A stretch of DNA of 33,125 bases from assembly GCA_026390015.1 (NCBI GenBank), contig JAPLGS010000135.1, positions 1-33,125 on the forward strand. Direction: 5' to 3'. Positions within the stretch are counted from its first letter, which is position 1; every line of letters starts with the position of its first letter. Made by a program: the position numbers and the translations under genes. Positions 8,611-15,428 of this stretch are shown piece by piece. The notes below the pieces were generated by a model. That model was not told the DNA's origin. It saw only the letters and a list, made by a program, of their open reading frames with translations, and did no database searches. Origin of the DNA: Chloroflexota bacterium (GTDB taxonomy: Bacteria > Chloroflexota > Anaerolineae > Anaerolineales > Villigracilaceae).

Positions 8611-10311
8611 TCACTGTTTATTAATCGTGGTGCTCTTTGACGGAGTCGGCCCTACGCCGCCGCCCGAGGCAGTTGCCAGGTTCGTCACAGAAACAGCAGT
8701 CATGTCACCTGCGGTAATAGTGTAAGGAGCAGTACAGGATACCGTAGCACTTGGAGCCAGAGTGAGGGTCGCAATTCCGCAGTTGATTGGAGTGGCGCCA
8801 ATAAGTCCATCCGTCACGGTGAACTGAGCCGGGCCCAGAGCTACATTGCCAGTGTTCGTAATGATATAGGAAAAAGTGATTATATTACCGGCCGCGCTAT
8901 AGGTGGTTGGAGTGGCCGAGGTTGCCAGTGTCAGTGCTTTTACGGCTTTATTGATCGTGAAACTCTTGGCCGCAGAGGGTCCCACTCCGCCGCCCGAGGC
9001 GGTTGCGGTATTCGTTACGGAAGCAGCTGTCAGATTCGCTGCGGTGATCTTGTAAGGAACGGCGTTGCAGGAAACTTCCGCGTTTGGAGCCAGGCTGGTG
9101 GCGGCAGCGCCGCAGTTGAATGCCGCGCCAAAGAGATTGTCGGTTACTGTGAACTGAGTCGGGCCTAGAGTTGTCGTGCCAGTGTTTTTAATGACATATG
9201 AATATGTGATCACCTGGTCAACTGTGTCATAGATAACTGGGTTGGCCAGGGTGGTTACTGTTAGTGGAGTGGGAGTACCTGAAACATTAATCTTCACCCA
9301 GAACGACTTATTGCAACCGAGTGTTTTGTTACCAAAGGGGGCAAGCGCAAAATCAACACTCTTATCGTTTTTAAATTTCCAATAGCCGGTGTAGGCGCCC
9401 GCAGTGCTGGGCGCGGTGAGGTTAACGGAAATATCTACAACTGCGTTTGGGGCGACAGATAATGGCAAGGCCGCTGTATTTGGTCCGCCCATCTGATTAC
9501 TATCTGATTTCGTCGAGTCAAAAACAAGTTGATAGGCAGTTGTCCATGTAGTAGTGCCGATGTTCCGAAGCTGCCAATGCTTGGTAAATGTTTCGCCGGG
9601 TTTAAAAGTTGTGCCATCCTTAATAAGAAGGTCACTTTCAAACTTCGCGGAATCTGTACAACTCGTAGATGGAGTTGGAGGCACGCCACTACCGGATCTG
9701 GTGATGCGTGGACTGCCCCACAAAGCGCGGTCACCTGCGGCGGAACTATCATATGCAGAAACATACAGGATGAATTTTACGTTTTTTCCGGCAAGTGAAT
9801 TAAGACTGATGTTTACAGAGTAAGTATTGCCTTCATATTTTTCACGAAAGGGTGGTTCTTTCCATAGGGTTTTTACATCCGTCGAGCCATCAATTTGATA
9901 TTGAAGGCGGTACGCAACATAGCAAGTTGTTGCGCCAGTTTGGCATCCAATCCGGGATTGGAAACTGTCACCAGTTTGAACCAGGAACGGGGGATAGATC
10001 GCCTGAATAAAGCCGTTGGCCGCATTATTCGGTACAAATAATAAACCAGCTCCATAATCTTTTCCATCTTCAAATATGGGCTTGTCAAATTTGAGCGCAA
10101 AGCCGCTGGCATTCCCTTCCGTACCGGGGAAAGTTAGCGCACCTGCGCCGCTGGACCATATAACACCGCTGGCGCCGGTATCTGCGGCATGCGCGACGAA
10201 ATCATAGCCGATCGTTTCTGCCGCATACCCAACAGTAACTCCTGTTGGCATAAACGATAGAATTAAAACCAGTAAAAGAATTTTTGAAGCCAATTTCATT
10301 CGAAGTCGCAT
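8611..10311 (-). CDS. Secreted modular protein: unrecognised domain, NBR1-like Ig domain, two DUF11-type repeats
   Basis: A 566-residue secreted protein; ATG at 10311 follows AAGGAGG. A signal peptide (about 1-31, hydrophobic KILLLVLILSFMPTG, cleavage near AYAAE-like YAAET) leads to a ~170-residue domain (35-205) that I do not recognise but which recurs twice in the neighbour at 10673. Its marks are YDF, SGAGALTFPGT, PNN.NGFIQAIYP, GDSFQSRIGC and AGDRALW.SPRI. Next comes an NBR1-like Ig domain (218-343; FKPGETFTKHWQLRNIGTTTW, 'GYWKF', FWVKINV), then two ~105-residue repeats (349-455 and 460-563) of the DUF11/conserved-repeat type (YVIKNTGTTTLGPTQFTVTD). The last repeat ends almost at the stop with no anchor, so it is presumably released or held non-covalently. 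A cell-surface adhesion or glycan-binding role is plausible but not shown. It has its own promoter candidate. Confidence 0.82.
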   Translation of the reverse strand: MRLRMKLASKILLLVLILSFMPTGVTVGYAAETIGYDFVAHAADTGASGVIWSSGAGALTFPGTEGNASGFALKFDKPIFEDGKDYGAGLLFVPNNAANGFIQAIYPPFLVQTGDSFQSRIGCQTGATTCYVAYRLQYQIDGSTDVKTLWKEPPFREKYEGNTYSVNISLNSLAGKNVKFILYVSAYDSSAAGDRALWGSPRITRSGSGVPPTPSTSCTDSAKFESDLLIKDGTTFKPGETFTKHWQLRNIGTTTWTTAYQLVFDSTKSDSNQMGGPNTAALPLSVAPNAVVDISVNLTAPSTAGAYTGYWKFKNDKSVDFALAPFGNKTLGCNKSFWVKINVSGTPTPLTVTTLANPVIYDTVDQVITYSYVIKNTGTTTLGPTQFTVTDNLFGAAFNCGAAATSLAPNAEVSCNAVPYKITAANLTAASVTNTATASGGGVGPSAAKSFTINKAVKALTLATSATPTTYSAAGNIITFSYIITNTGNVALGPAQFTVTDGLIGATPINCGIATLTLAPSATVSCTAPYTITAGDMTAVSVTNLATASGGGVGPTPSKSTTINKQ

Positions 10312-10389
10312 AAGATCCTCCTTAAATAGTAATAAAAAAATGAGCTGTCATTGAACAAAAATTTCGTCCAATGAAGATACGATAACGCA

Positions 10390-10418
10390 AGTATATCTTC
10401 ATATAAAAAAAATACCAA
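10390..10418 (-). promoter_or_regulatory. Candidate promoter of the secreted protein gene at 8611
   Basis: On the minus strand TTGGTA (10413-10418) and TATACT (10390-10395) are separated by exactly 17 bases that include a T8 run, about 75 bases ahead of the ATG at 10311. The 361-base gap 10312-10672 holds this promoter, a MITE-like element (10490-10610) and the terminator of the upstream gene (10621-10655); nothing else is evident. Confidence 0.5.
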
Positions 10419-10489
10419 CCCTTGATGAGAATTACTGGGATATCCAGGAAGGTTCCGGTATCAAGTTTTTTTACGCGATTCCAGACATG

Positions 10490-10610
10490 ACTCTACTGCA
10501 AAAAGGTCATTTAGCCACAGAGGGCACAGAGTTTTTGATTTTTTTCTCTTGTTTTCTCTGTGTGCTTATTACCCTGTGGGCTGTGGCAGAGCTGGTTTTT
10601 GCAGTGGACT
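10490..10610 (+). repeat. MITE-like element, copy 2 (121 bp)
   Basis: Second copy of the element at 2731-2852, in the opposite orientation. It runs from ACTCTACTGCAAAAA to TTTTTGCAGTGGACT, whose ends match as inverted repeats at 13 of 15 positions. The adjoining 8-mers CAGACATG (10482-10489) and CAGGCATA (10611-10618) agree at 6 of 8 positions, which fits an aged target duplication. Internally, TTAGCCACAGA, GGCACAGAG and CTCTGTGTGC give further partial self-complementarity. It lies between a terminator and a promoter and does not interrupt a gene. Confidence 0.82.
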
Positions 10611-10620
10611 CAGGCATAAT

Positions 10621-10655
10621 TAAAAAAATTCCCATTACCTTTCGGCAACGGGAAT
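10621..10655 (-). terminator. Rho-independent terminator of the secreted protein gene at 10673
   Basis: Minus-strand arms ATTCCCGTTGCC and GGTAATGGGAAT pair over 12 positions, with two G-U pairs, around a GAAA tetraloop and are followed by a run of T residues (complement of 10622-10628). It begins 18 bases after the stop codon. Textbook form. Confidence 0.85.
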
Positions 10656-10672
10656 AAATTTCAACTTTTTTA

Positions 10673-12730
10673 TTACGGAGTGGCTGTTGGGGTGGCCGTG
10701 GATGTAGCTGTTACGGTAGCGGTAGCGGTTGCCGTGGATGTTGGAGTGGCGGTGTTCGTTGCGGTGGCAGCTACCAACCCGGCATTAAAGATCATCGGTG
10801 CAACCCAGAGAGCGCGGTCACCTGTTGGCGAGCCGTTAGAAAGAATGGTGAGGATAAATTTTATATCGGTACCCACAAGTGCTGCGAGGCTCTGATCAGC
10901 GGTACCATAACTGCCTTCATTTATTTCGCCAAAAAACCATAAGGTCTGAATGGTGGAACTGCCGGAAATGGAATAATCCAGGCGGAAGGTTACATTACAC
11001 TGCGCACTGCCTTCGCAACTAACAAGCGAGCGGAACTTATCACCGCTTTTCACTGTATAAGCTGGATAGATGCCTTGAATATAACCATTAGTAACATTCT
11101 GAGGGAAGGTGACCAAGCCAGTGCGATTATCGTTGACGCCATTCTCCAGCCTGGAAGGATTGACCTTCAAAACAAATCCTTTTGCATCACCATCAGTGCC
11201 GGGGCATGGTAATGATCCGGCTCCGCTGAACCAGGTCGCTGCGCACACGTTCGAAACAAAATCATAGCTTGTGCCGGCGATGGGAGTAGCTGTCGCCCCA
11301 GATGTGGGAGATGGGCCGGGTGTCACTGCTGTACCAGATACTTTGATCTCAACCCAGAATGATTTTGTGCCGCCGGTGCCAATTCCAAATGGAACGCCTG
11401 CGCTAGTCTTAAGTTTCCAGTAGCCGCGATAGGTAGCGGCGGCCGCGGGTGCGGTCAGGTTGATGCTGATATCAACAGTTTGGCCGGCCGCTACGGTCGT
11501 GGGGATGACCGCCGGCTCGAGGCCGCCCATCTTCTCGCCTGTGTCAAAGATCAAGCTGTAGTTCGTCCAGGAGCAGGTGCCAATATTCTTAAGGCGCCAG
11601 GTCTTTAAGAAAGGAGCATTCGGCTGGAAGGAGGTGCCATCCGGTACGTTCACATCGGATACGAATTGAGCAAGATTAGTACAACCAGAAACAGTGGTTG
11701 CGGTTTTAGTTGGAGTAATCGTAGGGGGCGTTCCCGTAACGGTGGGAGCCGGCGTATTTGTTGCAACCACGCCGCCCGAACGCGAAATGATCGGGTTTAC
11801 CCACAAGGAACGGTCACCCGTTGGTGAACCATACGCCGAAATAACGAGAATAAACTTTACGTCCTTACCCGCAAATGAACTCAGATCAAGATTTACATTG
11901 TATGTCCAGCCTTCATATTTTTCACGGAAGGTCCAGAAGGTTTTCACTGGATCAGTACCGATCTGGTAATCCAGGCGATAAGCCACGTAGCAAGCGGTAG
12001 CGTTAAATTCGCAGCCAATGGTCGACTGGAAGCGGTCACCACTTTGTACTTTGAAGATTGGATAAATCCCTTGAACATACCCATTGTTGACATTGTTTGG
12101 AGCAAGCAGCAATCCAGCCAGCGAAGATTCGACTCCGCTTTCGAATTTGGGTTTATCCAATTTAAGCGCAAAGCCGTTGGCGTTCCCGTCCGTACCGGGG
12201 AATGTGAATGCACCCGCGCCAGTAGACCAGGTCGCATCGCCTGCCTTTGCAGTAAAATCATAGCCTGTACCGGCGGAGGGCGATGAACCTACATTGATCT
12301 CAACCCAAAAAGTACTGTTGGCGTTGGAACCTATTCCGAACTCGCCGCCTGCAGTGCTCTTAAGTTTATAGTAGCCGAAGTAGTGACCCGCAGCGGCAGG
12401 CGCGGTCATATCCACTGAGATATCAACTGTGGCGCCAACAGCGACAGCTGTGGGAAGTGCCGCCGAGGCGGGCGCACCCATCTTCTCTCCGCTTGCAAAG
12501 ATCAAAGAGACATCGCTCCAGGCGCATGTCCCGATATTCTTAAGTCTCCATGTCTTTTTGAAAGCCGCACCTGGTGCATAATTCGTGCCATCGGGTACGG
12601 TCACATCAGAAACAAATTGTGCCCAATTACATACTGCGGCTTTAGCAGGTTGCACAGCCGCAGCAGGTAGGATGGAAAGCATCAAGGCAAGTAAAAGCAG
12701 AGATGTTGCAAGTTTCGATAGAAATTTCAT
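10673..12730 (-). CDS. Secreted protein with duplicated NBR1-like Ig plus unrecognised domain, Thr/Ala/Pro tail
   Basis: A 685-residue secreted protein. The ATG at 12730 has GGAGG five bases ahead. A signal peptide (about 1-33, LATSLLLLALMLSILPAAA) precedes an NBR1-like Ig domain (about 33-147), an unrecognised domain (156-317), a Thr/Pro linker (318-349), a second NBR1-like Ig (350-465), a second linker, and a second copy of the unrecognised domain (488-650). Thus the whole body is a tandem duplication of a ~320-residue unit. The unrecognised domain is the one seen once in the 8611 gene; shared marks are YDF, GAG.FTFPGTDG, NGYVQGIYP, FRLDY/YRLDY and SPTGDR.LWV.P. The C-terminal copy has diverged more. 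The final 34 residues are nearly all Thr, Ala, Pro, Ser and Val and lead to no further domain, which is unusual because such runs normally connect domains. The tail may be glycosylated or span the cell envelope. The function is unknown, and surface binding is the likeliest role. Confidence 0.82.
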   Translation of the reverse strand: MKFLSKLATSLLLLALMLSILPAAAVQPAKAAVCNWAQFVSDVTVPDGTNYAPGAAFKKTWRLKNIGTCAWSDVSLIFASGEKMGAPASAALPTAVAVGATVDISVDMTAPAAAGHYFGYYKLKSTAGGEFGIGSNANSTFWVEINVGSSPSAGTGYDFTAKAGDATWSTGAGAFTFPGTDGNANGFALKLDKPKFESGVESSLAGLLLAPNNVNNGYVQGIYPIFKVQSGDRFQSTIGCEFNATACYVAYRLDYQIGTDPVKTFWTFREKYEGWTYNVNLDLSSFAGKDVKFILVISAYGSPTGDRSLWVNPIISRSGGVVATNTPAPTVTGTPPTITPTKTATTVSGCTNLAQFVSDVNVPDGTSFQPNAPFLKTWRLKNIGTCSWTNYSLIFDTGEKMGGLEPAVIPTTVAAGQTVDISINLTAPAAAATYRGYWKLKTSAGVPFGIGTGGTKSFWVEIKVSGTAVTPGPSPTSGATATPIAGTSYDFVSNVCAATWFSGAGSLPCPGTDGDAKGFVLKVNPSRLENGVNDNRTGLVTFPQNVTNGYIQGIYPAYTVKSGDKFRSLVSCEGSAQCNVTFRLDYSISGSSTIQTLWFFGEINEGSYGTADQSLAALVGTDIKFILTILSNGSPTGDRALWVAPMIFNAGLVAATATNTATPTSTATATATVTATSTATPTATP

Positions 12731-12807
12731 TTCTTCCTCCATTCAATACACACACATTATAAGAACGTAAAATAATCCAAAAAGTTCCCTGACCATACGC
12801 TGTCACT

Positions 12808-12836
12808 AGTATAACTATTCTTTTGAGAATGTTCAA
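12808..12836 (-). promoter_or_regulatory. Candidate promoter of the secreted protein gene at 10673
   Basis: On the minus strand TTGAAC (12831-12836) and TATACT (12808-12813) have a 17-base spacer and lie about 80 bases ahead of the ATG at 12730. A second TATAAT box (complement of 12756-12761) sits closer to the gene but has no good -35 partner. Confidence 0.5.
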
Positions 12837-12904
12837 TATTATTAACGGGCAATTTACTGGTCAATTTTTACCATATCAGCCAGACTTCAAAAGCCTACAT
12901 AAAC

Positions 12905-12910
12905 TATAAT
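12905..12910 (+). promoter_or_regulatory. Consensus -10 box placing the dinB transcript start at its ATG
   Basis: A perfect TATAAT ends seven bases before the dinB ATG at 12918. The predicted transcription start is at or next to the A of ATG, and no Shine-Dalgarno sequence precedes the gene, so a leaderless mRNA is likely. The -35 region is not convincing. No LexA-type palindrome was noticed upstream. Confidence 0.5.
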
Positions 12911-12917
12911 CACGAAT

Positions 12918-14084
12918 ATGCCACGCACTATTCTTCATTTAGATCTTGACGCTTTCTTTTGTTCCGTTGAAGAAACTCAAAATCCCGATCTACGCGGAAA
13001 GCCTTTTGCAGTAGGAGGCAAGCCCAATGAGCGCGGCGTTGTGGCATCCTGTTCCTATGCCGCACGCGCTATTGGAGTACACAGTGCCATGCCCATGTCG
13101 CGCGCGCTTCAACTATGCAGGAATCTGATCATCGTGCCCGGGCGGCATAAATTGTATGGCGAATGCTCAGAAAAAGTAATGATCAAACTACGGAACTTGA
13201 CAGGTTTGGTCGAGCAGATTTCCATAGACGAGGCCTTTCTCGACATCTCAGACATGCGCGAAGCCCCGGCGCACATCGCACTCGACCTGCAAGCTGATAT
13301 CAAAAACAATTTACATTTACCCAGCTCGATCGGAATCGCATCCAACAAACTCGTGGCAAAAATCGCGACCGAGGTTGGAAAGAAATCAAACAAGAAAAGA
13401 ACCGAACCGCCTTTTGCATTAACCATTGTACCGTATGCTGACGAAGCAAAATTCCTCGCGCCCCTACCTGCGGATATGCTCTGGGGCGTGGGACCAAAAA
13501 CCTCGGCGCGATTAACCCAACTCGGCATCCACACCATCGGTGACATTGCCAAATGGCCTGAAAAAGAGATCGTTAATCTCTTCGGCGAGAATGGCCGCGA
13601 CCTCTGGCATCATGCGCATGGAATTGACAACCGTCCCATTGTCACAGAATATGAAACAAAATCCATCAGCCAGGAAAATACATTCAACGTGGATATCCGT
13701 GATGACAAGACGCTCGAAAAAACAATTCGTGAACAATCAAAAGAAATTGGACGTCAGCTTCGTAAGAATGATCTCGCTGGAAAAACTGTCAAGCTAAAAA
13801 TCCGCTGGCCTGATTTCACAACATTGACCAGACAAATCACATTACCAACATCCACGGATAACGATGATGAAATTTTCCACGCGGCCATCAAGCTGATGAA
13901 AACTGTCCGCAAGCAGAATCAAGCCGTTCGGTTGGTCGGAGTCGGCGTCAGTGGAATCGGCGCTCCAGTACGTCAACTCAGTTTGTGGGACGCAGGCAGC
14001 GAGAAGTCGCGTAAACTTCAGGAAGTGGTCGATCAGCTTCAGGAAAAATATGGAAGGGATATCATCCATAAAGGAGAATCATGA
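12918..14084 (+). CDS. dinB: DNA polymerase IV (Y-family translesion polymerase)
   Basis: A 388-residue error-prone polymerase that extends past damaged template bases. The catalytic acids are present: D9 in HLDLDAFFCSVE and D104/E105 in SIDEAFLD. YAARAIGVHSAMP (finger region) and the helix-hairpin-helix-like LWGVGPKTSARLTQLGI are also typical, and the length is usual for the family. Near the C-terminus, QLSLW (353-357) fits a sliding-clamp-binding motif, followed by an extra ~30-residue helical tail. It heads a plus-strand cluster. The GyrI-like gene overlaps its last four bases (ATGA), so the two are translationally coupled. It appears to be transcribed from a -10 box directly at the start codon. 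Confidence 0.95.
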   Translation: MPRTILHLDLDAFFCSVEETQNPDLRGKPFAVGGKPNERGVVASCSYAARAIGVHSAMPMSRALQLCRNLIIVPGRHKLYGECSEKVMIKLRNLTGLVEQISIDEAFLDISDMREAPAHIALDLQADIKNNLHLPSSIGIASNKLVAKIATEVGKKSNKKRTEPPFALTIVPYADEAKFLAPLPADMLWGVGPKTSARLTQLGIHTIGDIAKWPEKEIVNLFGENGRDLWHHAHGIDNRPIVTEYETKSISQENTFNVDIRDDKTLEKTIREQSKEIGRQLRKNDLAGKTVKLKIRWPDFTTLTRQITLPTSTDNDDEIFHAAIKLMKTVRKQNQAVRLVGVGVSGIGAPVRQLSLWDAGSEKSRKLQEVVDQLQEKYGRDIIHKGES

Positions 14085-14725
14085 AAATACTAGATTTGAA
14101 GAAGAAGTTTAAATATCTCTATCAACCTTCAGCCAAAAAGATGGAGATTATTCAGGTGCCTAATTTGCAATTCGCCATGATCAACGGCGCAATTGAAAAG
14201 GGACAGGCCCCTGGCACATCCCCTTTATTTGCACAAGCCACACAAGCGCTTTATGGACTTTCATACACGCTCAAGTTCATGCTCAAAAAACGCAAGACAA
14301 ACGCCGTTGATTATTCCGTCATGGCGCTCGAAGGTTTGTGGTGGGTGGAAGATGGCATGTTCGACATCACAATAAAAGACAATTGGTTTTACACGTTGAT
14401 GATCATGCAGCCCGAAGTCATTACGAAAGAGATTTTCGAGGAAGCGAGAGAACAAGTCCGCAAGAAAAAAGGGGCTAGCGAAATATTATCCAAATTGAAA
14501 CTTGCTACTTTTGATGAAGGCCTGTGCGTGCAAGTGATGCACATCGGCCCGTACGCCGCAGAACCAGCAACCATTGACCGCATGAAGGAATTCATGACCG
14601 AGAATAATTTGCGTGATAACGTGGGGCCGAATGGCAAACATCACGAGATCTATCTTAGCGATCCACGCAAGGCTGCACCTGAGAAGATGAAGACGATTTT
14701 GAGACACCCTGTTATGAAGAATTGA
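14081..14725 (+). CDS. GyrI-like small-molecule-binding domain protein
   Basis: A 214-residue cytosolic protein of the GyrI-like (SHV/AraC-effector-binding-like) family that stands alone without a DNA-binding domain. Typical stretches are the N-terminal LKKKFKYLYQPSAKKMEIIQ, VPNLQFAMINGAIEKG, and late in the chain VMHIGPYAAEPATIDRMKEF followed by KHHEIYLSDPRKA, where the conserved HxEIYLSDP stretch sits. Family members bind cationic or hydrophobic small molecules, and some hydrolyse them; the substrate here is unknown. The start is fixed by AAAGGAG and by the ATGA overlap with dinB. Coupling to a translesion polymerase suggests expression under toxic or genotoxic stress, but this is inference. 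Confidence 0.82.
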   Translation: MKILDLKKKFKYLYQPSAKKMEIIQVPNLQFAMINGAIEKGQAPGTSPLFAQATQALYGLSYTLKFMLKKRKTNAVDYSVMALEGLWWVEDGMFDITIKDNWFYTLMIMQPEVITKEIFEEAREQVRKKKGASEILSKLKLATFDEGLCVQVMHIGPYAAEPATIDRMKEFMTENNLRDNVGPNGKHHEIYLSDPRKAAPEKMKTILRHPVMKN

Positions 14726-14734
14726 GGAAAAAAG

Positions 14735-15094
14735 ATGAATTGTTTTTATCACCCTGAAAAACCCGCTATTGGGCTCTGCAAACATTGTCAGCGCGGACTG
14801 TGCGCCGAGTGCGCCGCCGTGCTCGATGATGTGCTCGCTTGCAAACATCGCCACGAAGATGCCGTACAAAAACAAGAACAGCTCAGCGCGCGCAATTTGT
14901 TCCAATCCAAACGAGTGGCCTCGGCATACAATCGCAACGCAATTTTTTATGGATTGGTCGGCGCGTTGTTCACAGGTTTTGGAGCCATGCAATATCGCTT
15001 TCTGGGATCACAGGCTGTGTTCTTTATCATGATCGGGTTTTTCCTGCTCTACGCAGCCAGCGCAAATTATTTTGAAGGCAGAAAGCATAAGTAA
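14735..15094 (+). CDS. Small membrane protein with N-terminal B-box-type zinc finger
   Basis: 119 residues. The N-terminus MNCFYHPEKPAIGLCKHCQR followed by GLCAECA supplies C3, H6, C15, C18, C23 and C26, with C36, H38 and H40 further on, a B-box-like zinc-binding pattern common on short bacterial membrane proteins. Two hydrophobic helices follow (about 70-86 and 91-108: IFYGLVGALFTGFGAM and AVFFIMIGFFLLYAA), ending in a basic EGRKHK. It starts nine bases after the GyrI-like stop with a GAGG ribosome site, so it belongs to the dinB transcript. The function is unknown; the zinc finger probably faces the cytosol and binds a partner protein. Confidence 0.75.
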   Translation: MNCFYHPEKPAIGLCKHCQRGLCAECAAVLDDVLACKHRHEDAVQKQEQLSARNLFQSKRVASAYNRNAIFYGLVGALFTGFGAMQYRFLGSQAVFFIMIGFFLLYAASANYFEGRKHK

Positions 15095-15156
15095 TTTTTT
15101 GCAACTCTTTTCGTTTGACTGCGTAAAGTAAACAGACAAAACAAAAGGAGAAAAAA

Positions 15157-15360
15157 ATGAACAACTATAAAACCCTAACCCGAAGCAAATCCAACCGCAT
15201 GGCTGCGGGCGTGTGCGCAGGTCTCGCAGATTATCTCAACATGGATCCCACCTTTGTGCGCCTTCTATTCGTTCTGAGTTTCTTTGCTTTGCATGGTGGT
15301 CTCGTGCTAGCCTATATCATCATGGCCATCGTCACCCCCGAAGAATCTGTCACGCAATAA
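15157..15360 (+). CDS. PspC-domain membrane protein
   Basis: A 67-residue protein that is essentially one PspC domain. LTRSKSNRMAAGVCAGLADY followed by LNMDPTFVRLLFVLSFF is the family signature, and a second hydrophobic helix (GGLVLAYIIMAIVTPEE) ends it. In proteobacteria PspC senses and answers membrane stress with PspA/B; no pspA or pspB is seen here. AAAAGGAG lies ahead of the ATG. It is 62 bases after the B-box protein gene and is followed at once by a strong terminator, making it the last gene of the dinB cluster, although a promoter of its own (a TTGACT at about 15115) is possible. Confidence 0.9.
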   Translation: MNNYKTLTRSKSNRMAAGVCAGLADYLNMDPTFVRLLFVLSFFALHGGLVLAYIIMAIVTPEESVTQ

Positions 15361-15367
15361 ATACGAG

Positions 15368-15419
15368 TTGGCAGGTTTAATGGTTTGAACGTTGAAACCT
15401 TTAAACCTGCCAATTTTTT
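15368..15419 (+). terminator. Rho-independent terminator of the dinB-pspC cluster
   Basis: TTGGCAGGTTTAA (15368-15380) pairs perfectly with 15401-15413, a further GGTTT/AAACC stem lies in the loop, and six T residues follow (15414-15419). It separates the plus-strand cluster from the convergent ABC operon that ends at 15429. The minus-strand side lacks a T run, so it mainly serves the plus strand. Confidence 0.9.
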
Positions 15420-15428
15420 AAAGCGTTC

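Noticed and set aside
8512-8613. Minus-strand open stretch of about 35 codons (IRSAQRSNIRLVAAELALFE and on) behind the 8611 gene
   Set aside because: It has no start codon or ribosome site and is short enough to be chance. The composition is protein-like, so a remnant of a lost gene is possible but not supported.
10680-10895. Plus-strand frame of alternating Val/Ala residues (MAVGVAVDVAVTVAVAVAV)
   Set aside because: It is the antisense reading of the Thr/Ala/Pro-coding repeat of the secreted protein and has no ribosome site.
12918-14084. SOS (LexA) control of dinB
   Set aside because: No LexA-type palindrome was seen in 12743-12917, so there is no sequence support for it.
15381-15400. Resemblance of the terminator loop (GTTTGAACGTTGAAACC) to AACGTTCAAAGGTTCAACG near 3245 and TTTAAACGTTCG near 17830
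   Set aside because: Matches are short and low in complexity. They may belong to a common terminator type, but no bounded repeat could be drawn.
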